Below are positions 34,358-44,848 of a DNA stretch of 64,000 bases, one piece after another. Where the stretch lies: the NCBI GenBank assembly GCA_017871115.1, contig JAFCIZ010000001.1, positions 2,399,501 through 2,463,500 on the forward strand. The letters are read 5' to 3'. Source of the DNA: Cunninghamella blakesleeana. Lineage: Eukaryota > Mucoromycota > Mucoromycetes > Mucorales > Cunninghamellaceae. The notes under the pieces are model-generated. The model searched no databases. It had not been told where the DNA came from and saw only the letters and a list, made by a program, of their open reading frames with translations. The position numbers and the translations under genes were made by a program. Every line of letters starts with the position of its first letter. The stretch's first letter is position 1.

Positions 34358-36716
34358 ATGCGTTTATTAAGTTTATTGTTCCTATATAGCGGTGTAGCTC
34401 TTGGTGCTATTGTAACATATGATTGGAATATCACTTACACTACTGCTAATCCTGATAATTTATATGAACGTCGAGTAGTTGGTGTAAATGGAAAATGGCC
34501 GTAAGTATTTTTATTTTAAAAAAAATAAAAGATGAAAAAAACCAAAGTCACATGATTTAAACATAGTCCCCACACGTATATTTATTAAATAGTCCTCCTC
34601 CTCTTCATGTTACTATTGGCGATACTATTGTAATTAATGCTCATAATCAATTAGATGTTCCTACTGCTCTTCACTCCCATGGTATGTTCCAAAATGGTAG
34701 TGTATGGATGGATGGGGTAAGAATTTTAATAAAATAAAATATAAATATGCACATCATTATTTATTTAACACTAATACATTTATATTTGTTATTCTTTTAA
34801 ACTTTATAGCCTGTTGGGGTCACACAGGTAAGAAAAAAAAATATGTCCTTTTATATATAATTTTTTTAAACTCCTTTTCTTTGTCATTTTTTTTTAATTC
34901 ATTATTTAGTGTGCTATACCACCAGATCACAAGTTAACTTATGAATTCAATATTACTCAACATGGTACTTACTGGATCCATAGTCATTATATGGTAGGTT
35001 GCATTTTATTGCTATATTATTATATTATCGTCAGTATTACAATTAAATAATAAATAATACTAATATGATTTTTTTTTTTTCATTTATTTTTTAAATAGGG
35101 TCAATACATGGATGGTTTACGTGCTCCTTTGATTCTTCATAACAAAAATGAAACTTATCAATATGATGAAGAAGTTATTGTTACTGTTTCAGGTAATATA
35201 TTTATATATAATAATAATAATAACAAGAATAAAGGTAATAGTAAATGAATAGTCTCTTCTCACAATTACCTACCCTTCCTATATTTTTTTTTACATATAT
35301 ATAGATTGGTATCATAAACAAAGTTCTGAAAATTTGAATGACTTTTTAAGTATCTATAATCCTACTGGTGCTGAGCCTGTTCCTCAACACGCCTTAATCA
35401 ATGATAATGCCAATACTACCTTTACTTTTGTTCCTGGAAGACGATATCGATTACGTTTTATTAATATGTCTGGTTTCAGTACTTTCTATATCAGTATTGA
35501 TGGTCATCCTTTGGATATTATTGAAGTAGATGGTATAGAAACCCAACGTACCCCTGTAGATAGTATTTATTTAACTGCTGCTCAACGTATTTCTGCTATT
35601 GTTACTGCTAAAAACTCTACAGACCTTAATTATTATTTACACGCTGATTTTGCTTCTGATATGTTCGATCAAATCCCTGATGATTTACAATTGAGTAAGT
35701 GGTATTAGCCAGCGATATTAATTATATATATATATATATATATCGCCATAATCATGATATTTATATTTTATACTTTTCATTAACCCATATATTTTTATTT
35801 TTTTAAAAAAAAAATAGATTACACTGCACCTATCTATTATAATGCTAATCATCAAAACTTTGCTCCTAGCCAAGATATTGGTATGGATAGTCCCTTTGAT
35901 GACTTCACTTTAGTTCCATTAATCAATTCTACTGGCCTTCCTGAACCTGATATGTCTGTGAATTTAACTTTCAATTTTGATGTCACTACTGATGGTTTTA
36001 ATCGTGGTATGTTTAATGAACTTCCTTATTTACAACCCAAAGTTCCTTCCTTAAATACTATGTTAACCATTGGTGGTAATTTGTCTTCTAATGTGGATGT
36101 GTATGGTCCTCAATCCATGGCTTTTGTAATGAAACATCTTGATTTTATTGAAGTAGTAGTGACGAATTTTGATGCTGGTAATCACCCTTTCCATTTGCAT
36201 GGATATACTTTTTATATGGTTGGACGTGGAAATGGTACATGGACTGGAGATCGATCTCAAGTAGAATGGTTTAGTAATCCTATGAGCCGTGACACAATTT
36301 TAATTAATTCTGAAACATTTGTTGTGCTCCGTTTCCGTGCCGATAATCCTGGTACATGGTTCTTCCATTGTCACATTGATTGGCATTTAGAATCTGGTTT
36401 AGCTTCTACTTTTATTGTCGCTCCTGATGTTGCCCAACAACGTATGACTTTACCTCAATCGTTTAAAGATGTTTGTACAGCAGGTGGTAACCCTTGGTCC
36501 GGTAATGCTGCTGGTAAAGAAGGGCTAGATCTTAGTGGTGCCCCTAGTGGTATTACATTACTTACTGATGGATTTACCCCTAAGGCAAAAGGTGCTTTGG
36601 CTGCTTGTGTCATTGCTGCTTTGATAGGTATGGGTACTATCGTCTTTTATGCTTTAAGTGATCCCGAAAAGAAGGCTAGAGAAATTGCTAACGCTCAAAA
36701 AATCCAAAGCTCTTAA
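34358..36716 (+). CDS. FET3: FET3-type multicopper ferroxidase with C-terminal membrane anchor
   Basis: Cell-surface ferroxidase that supplies Fe3+ to FTR1. Exons 34358-34500, 34593-34716, 34810-34827, 34910-34993, 35099-35192, 35305-35694 and 35818-36716 give 583 aa. A signal peptide ([19 protein letters not shown]) precedes three cupredoxin domains. Copper ligand blocks are [27 protein letters not shown] and [10 protein letters not shown]. After [10 protein letters not shown] the chain continues to a transmembrane helix ([20 protein letters not shown]) and a short basic cytoplasmic tail, the standard Fet3 topology. Exon 3 is an 18-nt micro-exon encoding PVGVTQ. Sharing a promoter with FTR1 copy B suggests stoichiometric co-expression; the two proteins normally form a membrane complex. 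Confidence 0.96.
34810..34827 (+). other. 18-nt micro-exon of FET3
   Basis: It encodes PVGVTQ between two introns (TATAG acceptor, GTAAGA donor). The paralogue encodes VVGVTQ without the upstream intron, which confirms that these six codons belong in the mature message. Confidence 0.85.
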
Positions 36717-37246
36717 AAAATCCCCTTTTTTTTGTACTCTCTTCCTCTCATACATATAACTTCATTTTATTTTATTTTTTATTCTTCTTATTTTATATGA
36801 AACTTTACTTTTTATTTTAATAACTTTAATGATTGTTATTTTTAATCTGTTAATTTTTATTATTTTATTATTCTAATTTGGAATATAAAATATAATTAAC
36901 ATAATAGCAAAATCATTCATAGTTGATTATATATTTATTTATATACTTTGGTTAATGATTTTTTTTAAAGAACATGAAAAAAAAAAAAAATAACTATACA
37001 CTATTGTTATTATTGTTTATTATTTTATCACTTGTATTATTTATTTATTTATTTTAATATTTTTCACCACTTGTTTATTTTTTTTATTTTTTAATAAATT
37101 ATATATATATTATTTTATGCATATTTATATCTATCTATCTATATAAATATATATATATATAAATATATATATATTACAATGGATGTTTTATTATTATGCT
37201 ACATAAAAAGAATATTATCCTCTTATATACTTGTATTATTGTTTAT
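36717..37246. other. Convergent intergenic region
   Basis: This 530-bp AT-rich gap lies between the 3' ends of FET3 and the WD40 gene. It has T-rich blocks and AT dinucleotide runs near 37100-37175. No gene recognised. Confidence 0.5.
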
Positions 37247-39545
37247 TTATTTAGATCGATGAGAAAATAAACCAAAAGTGCGTTTTTGATGAGATGAAGA
37301 ATGGGATGAAGGTACTGTTAAATGATGTGATTGAGAAGTTGTAGGAGTAGGGTGAATGGTTGCAGGCGATGATTCTTGATCGGAAGTATCACTGGCTCGT
37401 ATATATGACATACCAAAGTTTCCGAAGGAAATAGAGTCCATACTATTCCTTTTTGCTGAAGCAGAAGAAGAGGAAGTACCATGATAAACACCTGAGTCCA
37501 TTCTATAAATATTAATATTTCCATGTATATCTGCCGATACAATGATTTGACTATCTGGATAATCATATTTTTCACGAAGTGCTGACGTTGATGTATCAAT
37601 GGAAGGTGCTTTATCGTTATTATTTTCATTATTATAATTAGTTGTATGGTTAGAATTAGTATTGTTATTATTAATATTTTCTTGACTATGTGTAGAGTAT
37701 CTATTTGATGATGATGTTTTGCTATTATTATTATTATTATTATTACTATTATTACTATTATTATCATCACCATCATATTCTATATGAGAAGAATAATGTT
37801 GAGATTGTTGTAATGTTACAGAAGTTTGTGAAGAATTCGCTTCATTGGGTGATATATACATTAAGGAAGAAGGCGAATGGGAAGAGGAAGAGGGTAAAGG
37901 TGTGTTATTAAAGATGATATCGTTTTCAGTTATAGCTAATAGCTGTCTTGTTTTATGAGGTGCAAATATAGCATTGGTAACAACACACTTATGCGCTTCA
38001 AAATGTTCATGATGATGCTGTAATTTATCTTTCATTCTTTGATCACCACGTTTTAACCATGATGTTAAACCTTGAGATTGCTGTTGTTGCTGTTGCTGCT
38101 GATGATGTGAAGAGGAAGAATTATTCATTGATGTTTGTTGATTTGAGTTAGTTTCACCTTCCATTCGAATAGGTATTAAATTATCATCCATGGAATAACG
38201 AACAGGGAAAAAGCTTGCTTGTCCAGTTGGCCACATGTATATATTGTTATCTTCTGATCCACAAATGATATATCGACCATCATCACTACAGAATAAAAAT
38301 AAAACATAAAACATAAAAAGTGGGTTATTATTATTAGTACTAGAAGGTATTTGTTATATATATATATTACCTGAAAGTTGCCATGATTTGCATCGTTGAA
38401 TTTTCCAAACCTTTGTATTTATAAATTAAACTTTTATCTTTCATATTAATCATTCGAATTCTTGAGTCATTGCTAGTGATTAATAATTTTTCTTCGCCAG
38501 GTGGCATATTTGGCATGGCTTCAATCCCAGTAATCTTTTTTCCCTTTTTTGCACCTCTTTTTTTAACATTGATTTGAGTATTGTATTTAAGACCTTGCGT
38601 TTCATAAAAATAAACCTGCCCAGTGTAAGAACCAACGCATGCTGTTCGTCCATCCAAAGTGAACCCAACCGCTGTGATCAGATTTTCATTAGGTACTTCG
38701 TTCCAAAAGGCAACTTTTTTTTCCATAATGCTCCATAATCTTACTTTGCTATCCAATGACCCCGATAAAAAAAACCTGTCATCCTTAAAATAAAAATAAA
38801 ATAATCATAAAGATAGTAATAGTAATAATAATTAAAATCTAAATAATTCATACATCTTTTTATTTTTTCAATATGTATGGTATAATATAATACCTTTGGA
38901 TGAAATTGAATTCCAGTAACAAAATCAAGGTGAACAAAGACACATAAACATTCCTTTTTACTAACATGCCATAGTCTATTATATATTTATTTTTTTAAAA
39001 ATAATAATAATAATAGTAATTGCAATTAACAGATGAGCAAGAAATATCATTTTAATAAATATATAATTACCGAACGGTTTTATCCATGGAACTTGATAAT
39101 AAAAAATTATTCTAATAAATAATAATACTTATATTAATAAAAATAGAATAAAATCTGAATATAAAGCACTAATAGCACTTATAGTAATAATAATAATTAA
39201 TTTATTTACATAATTATATATGTATTTAATTTTTACCTTTGACCAACTAATATCTAAAATATCTGCTTTATGACCATAATATTCTTGAATAGGTTTATCA
39301 TGGAACACTTTTATAGATTCTCCATTATTAAATTGATCGTTCATTTGCTTTTTTTCAGATAAAACTTCCCATACTTTTAATACACAAGTTTGACCACCTG
39401 CTGCTAAGTATCTTCCGTCCTTACTAAATTTCATTGTCCAAATGGCTTGATGTGGTCTACTAGGATGACTATTTTGTTGTTGTTGTTTTTGGTCATCGGT
39501 AGTATACGAATGGCTATCTATATCATGATTATTTTTTTGTAATGG

Positions 39546-39577
<32 letters not shown>

Positions 39578-40586
39578 TATTACCCGTGTTAAGAACTTGA
39601 GACAGAATTAGCTTAGATAATGCTTTATGCTGAGATTTTGATTTTGTTTTAATTTTTATGTATTTTTCATTATGAAGAGGGGGTTGAGATGGTTGAAGAA
39701 TAAAAGACCTTGTCGATTCTAAACTTTGTCGATGAGGGTGATTAGAAGAAGTAAAAGAATGATCTTGATCTTGTACTTGGTGTTGTTGTTGATGAAGATG
39801 GGATTGGATTGTAAGAGGGTGATCATCTGATAAACTTTCACTTGCATCACTGCTTTCAGTATCATTTTTTGCGGTGTGATTCGTCGTTGATAATTGTTGA
39901 TGACTTCTTTGTCTTCGAAGTCCAATTTTTGATAATATATCTCTCGATTTTTTTCTATTTATGCAAAATAAAATATAAATATAAATATAAAATGGAATAA
40001 TATAGATGTAATTATTATTAATACTAGCTATATATATATATATATATCGTATCAATTTTTCTTTTTTTTAATACTACCTTGGTAAAGAAGGTTTGATTTG
40101 TTGTGCTGAGCTTGTAGACAAATCCTCATCGTTTATTGAGCTATGTTGATCAGATTGTACATTATTAAAGTCATCATATCCAGGAATAGTTGTAAGTTCT
40201 TGATTATTATTTGTATATGCTTGTTGTAAAGAATTGCGTCGTTTTATATGTACAGATAATGGATGTAAATTTTGATCTTCTTTGTGTTTATTTTCTAAAG
40301 AAATTGGCTTTGACGACAAGTCTGTGGTAAAATAATATATATATTTAAAATACAGTATTATTAGTTTTTTTATTATTTTTATCATGTAGCTGTATATATT
40401 TCTATATATTTATTTATTTTGTTTTATTAAAAACTTACTTGACATTAAAGTTTGTGGGGTCTGTTTTAAATCCCTGCTAGATGAGACAATAAGATTTTTA
40501 TGTAATGTATGAGATGTATCGTATCCTTTTGTTAATAAAGTTGCAGCTCTGTCTTTGGTATCCTGAAAGTCGGCAGAAGTAGCCAT
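37247..40586 (-). CDS. WD40-repeat protein, WDR44/Dgr2 (YMR102C)-like
   Basis: Seven exons (40586-40439, 40321-40078, 39954-39237, 39111-39071, 38975-38894, 38783-38371, 38285-37247) give 894 aa; an in-frame ATG at 40610 would add eight residues. The N-terminal third is Ser/Gln/His-rich and disordered. The propeller runs from about residue 300: IWTMKFSKDGRYLAAGGQT, SSSMDKTVRLWHV (joined across an intron), [47 protein letters not shown] and SDDGRYIICGSEDNNIYMW. The blade with [22 protein letters not shown] and the KKRGAKKGKKITGIE insert is typical of WDR44 and its fungal relatives. In animals WDR44 binds Rab11; a trafficking role here is only inferred. A late blade lies after a 200-residue low-complexity insert. 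Confidence 0.85.
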
Positions 40587-40903
40587 TATTAATCTATGAA
40601 CCTTGTCCAAAGATTAAAAGATATATTAAAGGAATCAATTATAATTATTATTTTTTGAAAAAATAATATACTAATAAAAGAGATGAAGTAATGAAAAATA
40701 AAAAATAAATAGAAAGTATAAAATAAAGAAAATGGGAAAGGAAAGAAAAGGGTATATAATAAAAAAAAAAGGTTCCGCGAAAATTTTAAATATGCCAACT
40801 TGAGTTTCAATTTTTTTCATTTTTTTTTATTTCGTCGGGTTTTCGTTTCCTTTTTCTTTTTCCTTTATTTTTTTTATTTTTTATTTTTACTTACCTATAC
40901 TCT
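40587..40903. promoter_or_regulatory. Divergent promoter, WD40 gene / HECT gene
   Basis: About 317 bp between the two proposed start codons, T-rich on the plus strand. No specific site recognised. Confidence 0.4.
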
Positions 40904-41979
40904 ATGAAAGAATTTGGTATATAATAAAAGAAAAGAAATATATATAATAATTTTTTTTAAAAAACTATTTTATAAACATATATTAGCATATAAAGGATTT
41001 ATTTTAATATGAAACCTTTCTCACTTTTTTTTATATATTTGTTTGTTTATGTGTTTCGATATTTTCTTTATAGAAGGAATCAATTTATCAACTATTGAAT
41101 CATTAAGAAACGAGTGTGAAACAACAGACGATTGGTCACCTTTAACAAATGTTTTACTCAATGTATTTGGAGATATATGTTCATTAAGTGGAAGCTTTTT
41201 AAAAGTAAATGAAATAACAAACAATAATGAAACGTTTACGTATAGATGCTTTTTAATTAATATATACTCTTACTCTCCCTTACTCTCTCACTCTTCCTTT
41301 CTCAATAACTGTATATTAGGGAACAACATCTTTAATACATTGTCCTGTCGATAAAATACAAGCTCAAAAAGCTTTTCAGTTGATAAAAACGGATGTAAAA
41401 CCTAAAAATAAAATAGCATATACTGTATATATATATATATATATATTAAAAAATTAACTTTATAATATTATTTCCACTATTATTTTTTCATTTATAGTGT
41501 CCACCATTTTTATTTAAACGCATTACTGATAGAGTACGCAAATTAATACGATATTATATAAGAAATAAACGGGAAAAAATCACTGTCATCCATCTCAATG
41601 TCATTATTATACTATTTCAATGTCCAGTATATGTAGATATTTTATACCCAAATAATTTGTTGACTGAAATATGTGAATTTATTGCTAATATCAGCACTCA
41701 TTTACAAGATATTTTATGTCAATATTTGCTAGAAGAAGAAAAAGAAGAAGAAAACTTAGATACCCAATCAGCAACAGAAACAACAACAACAACAACAATC
41801 ACATTATCAAAAGCAATATTTAAATCCTTATTAGCCATTTTTCATCATATGGTACAAATTAGAGTATTATTAAGAACAACTTCAACAACAAATTTAAGTC
41901 CAAATTCAGATACTATGGTGATTGACGCAACGAAATGTTTAGCTATGACTTGTAATATATAGTTTTATTATAGACACAC

Positions 41980-42018
<39 letters not shown>

Positions 42019-44468
42019 TATATATATATATATATGGCATACAATTATGTTTATATACTGATACTATTATTATTCATTTTTATTTTATTTTAATATCGAC
42101 AACATAGATCGTATGAATGAAAAACATAAATTTGTATCTTATACTGAATTTTATAATGATGCTGTCAACGAGCACATAGAAATTAAAGAGGATTTTCCAA
42201 ATTATAAAGATCATAAAGGGTAATGTAAATATATGCTTATATTTATGAAATAGATAAATAAAAATTGAACAATAGATAATTATAATATACATATTAATAT
42301 ATTGTATTATTCTATAGATTCTCATTTTGTGATTATTCATTTATATTAAACCCTGTGGTAAAAGCTGACATTTTAAAGATCGAAAGTGTATATCAGATGC
42401 GACACGAACTTCAAGATGCATTTTTCCGAGCTTTATTTCAAGGTAAAAAAGATAAATAAATTAAATTAAAAGGTGTGAGTATCATATATATATATTTAGG
42501 TTTGAGATTTTTATATTCACAACAAAAACAAATTATTTCACATTCTATTTATTTATTTACTTATAGGTGTTAATAGCCCATATTTGGTATTAGAAATACG
42601 AAGGGATCATATTATAGAAGATACTCTGCAACAGGTAATTTTTTTTTTAAAGATAATGAAAAGAATATTAGGTTTTGTGGCTGTTATGCATTATGCAATT
42701 TTTTTATTTATATTTTAAAATCAGCATACTAATCTCATGATTTTTTATTTTTAAATTTTTAACTTTTATTTAGTTAGAAGAAAAATCCATCCATGACCTT
42801 AAAAAACAATTACGGATTCAATTCATCGGTGAAGAAGGCGTAGATGAAGGTGGTGTTCAAAAAGAGTTTTTTCAACTCATGGTACGTGAATTATTCGATG
42901 CTAAATATGGTAATCATTATGAAAAATAATATATAAACATATTTACAAATATATATTAATATATATGGATACGGTTATTTATCAGCTAAGTATCTTTTTG
43001 TATATATATAATTTAAATACACATAGGAATGTTTACATTTTATGAAGAAAGTCGATTCTGTTGGTTTAACCCAAATATTATACTGGATGACATTACTATA
43101 AGAGAATACAAGTTATTGGGTCTTTTAATTGGTTTAGCTGTTTATAATGGTGTTATTTTAGATCTTCATTTTCCTTTGGCAGTTTATAAAAAATTAATGA
43201 ATGTCCCTGTTAATTTATCTGATTTAAAACAACTGGATTCGGTAACGATTATAAAAATAAATTAAATAGATAAAAAAATAAAAGTTAAATATAATCTTAT
43301 TAATATGTATATATGATAACTGTAGGGACTTGGGCATGGTTTAGAACATTTATTAAATAGTTGCACTGAGGAATTTGATCATCATTTTCAAGTGGATCTT
43401 GAATCTTTTGGAAAAGTACAAACCTTTGATTTAAAACCTAATGGCAGTTCTATTTTGGTAACAAATGAAAATCGCCAAGGTATGTATATAAAAAAAGTTT
43501 TAATTTACTTAACATCATGATAATAATAATGATGGTGATTTTATTTTATTTTTATTATGAATAATAGAGTTTGTCGATTTGTATGTTGACTTTATATTGA
43601 ACACATCTATAGCAAAGCAGTTTGACGCTTTTCAACTTGGATTTAATCTTGTTTGCCAGGATTGTGCTATAAAGGTATATACATATATACATATACAGAC
43701 GTAACAATAATAATTGGAATCACAACTATTATAATATTAATAATATACATATTTAATTACATTCAGATCTTTCGTCCTGAAGAAATTGAACAATTAATAT
43801 GTGGAAGCTCTGAATTAGACTTTGAAGCCTTAGAGAAATCAACGGTTTATGATGGAGGATGGAATGAGGATTCAACTATTATCAAGTAAGTAAATTTTTT
43901 TTTTTGGTAGTAAAAAGATCAAGAAAGATTAAATATATTATTATACATTTTTTATTTTATTATATTAACAATAGATATTTTTGGGAAATCGTACATGGAT
44001 TTACCTATGAAGAAAAGAAAAAATTATTATTTTTTGCAACTGGTTCAGATAGAGTAAAGCGATATATATATATATATTGTGATTTGATTTAAATAGGGTA
44101 ATAATAAAAACGATTTAATTAACCATATTGTTTTTTTTATAATTATATGTATATTAAAGGCTCCTATTGGAGGGTTAAGCAAGTTACAATTTGTTATTGC
44201 AAAGAATGGTGGAGATTCTGATAGGTATATAATATATACATATATATAGGTTGTATTTATTGGATCATATATATATTATGAATTCTCTTCTTTTCTAAAT
44301 TATTTCTTTTTTTTTTTTCATATAATTATATTTATTATTGTTTTTAGATTGCCGACATCTCATACGTGTTATAATGTATTACTCTTATGCGAATATGGAA
44401 GTAAAGAAAAATTACGTGAAAGGCTATTGACGAGTATTAGTAATTCTGAAGGCTTTGGAATGATATGA
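40904..44468 (+). CDS. HECT-type E3 ubiquitin ligase, UBE3A/E6AP-like
   Basis: Ubiquitin ligase that accepts ubiquitin on a cysteine before transfer to substrate. Fifteen exons: 40904-40916, 41074-41204, 41320-41424, 41498-41951, 42108-42219, 42318-42442, 42567-42634, 42774-42909, 43027-43241, 43326-43479, 43568-43674, 43767-43885, 43975-44053, 44160-44224, 44348-44468, giving 667 aa. The HECT domain covers the C-terminal half: [52 protein letters not shown], and the catalytic cysteine in LPTSHTCYN near residue 634. It ends GFGMI, like the E6AP C-terminus. The N-terminal half aligns in character with the E6AP linker ([16 protein letters not shown]). The AZUL zinc finger of animal E6AP was not found. 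Exon 1 (13 nt, MKEF) is the weakest part of the model. Confidence 0.9.
41974..42019 (+). repeat. (ACATAC)n hexanucleotide repeat in HECT intron 4
   Basis: About six to seven units of ACATAC/CACATA, running into an AT dinucleotide tract, inside the intron 41952-42107. Confidence 0.85.
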
Positions 44469-44848
44469 TTCACGCAATATAATTATCTATTTAATATTTT
44501 TCATATGAATATGCAATGTTTAGATTAACATCTTTCAAAATAAAAACCTTAATAAATACGTCGGTATATGTAAATATATATTTTTATGAATATATAATAA
44601 CACTTTGTATAATATGTTTTCTTTGTGTCTACGTAGATTAAGCATTAAGAATTTAAAATGATTTATTACTTGATTTGAATTTTATTTCTTAGCCCGTCGA
44701 TCGGTCCTATTATTTTCCAAGCCCGTAATTTTAAATTACGCTCTTGGCGGCGAAGCGCCAATGCTTTTTTTTAAATTTTTTCTTGCAATTTTTTTACCCT
44801 TCTCTTTTTCTTTTTTTTAAACCTTGATTTATTTTTATAAATTAAATC
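44469..44848. other. Intergenic region with GC-rich hairpin element
   Basis: This 380-bp spacer lies upstream of the Zn2Cys6 gene. Most is AT-rich, but 44692-44763 is an abrupt GC-containing island with two overlapping inverted repeats, listed separately. Confidence 0.5.
44717..44761. repeat. Double-hairpin inverted-repeat element
   Basis: Arm CCAAG-CC-CGTAATTT (44717-44731) pairs with AAATTACG-CT-CTTGG (44733-44747), with two central mismatches. It overlaps a second hairpin, TTGGCG (44744-44749) with CGCCAA (44756-44761), loop GCGAAG. It sits about 90 bp upstream of the transcription-factor ATG. It could be a dimeric regulatory site, an RNA structure in the 5' leader, or a small mobile palindrome. 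Confidence 0.6.

Noticed and set aside
37318..37911. Ile- and Tyr-rich frames on both strands
   Set aside because: Shadows of the Asn/Ser low-complexity region in the WDR44-like gene.
43029..43265. Separate small ORFs along 41043-44092
   Set aside because: They are individual exons of the single HECT ligase gene, extended into introns.
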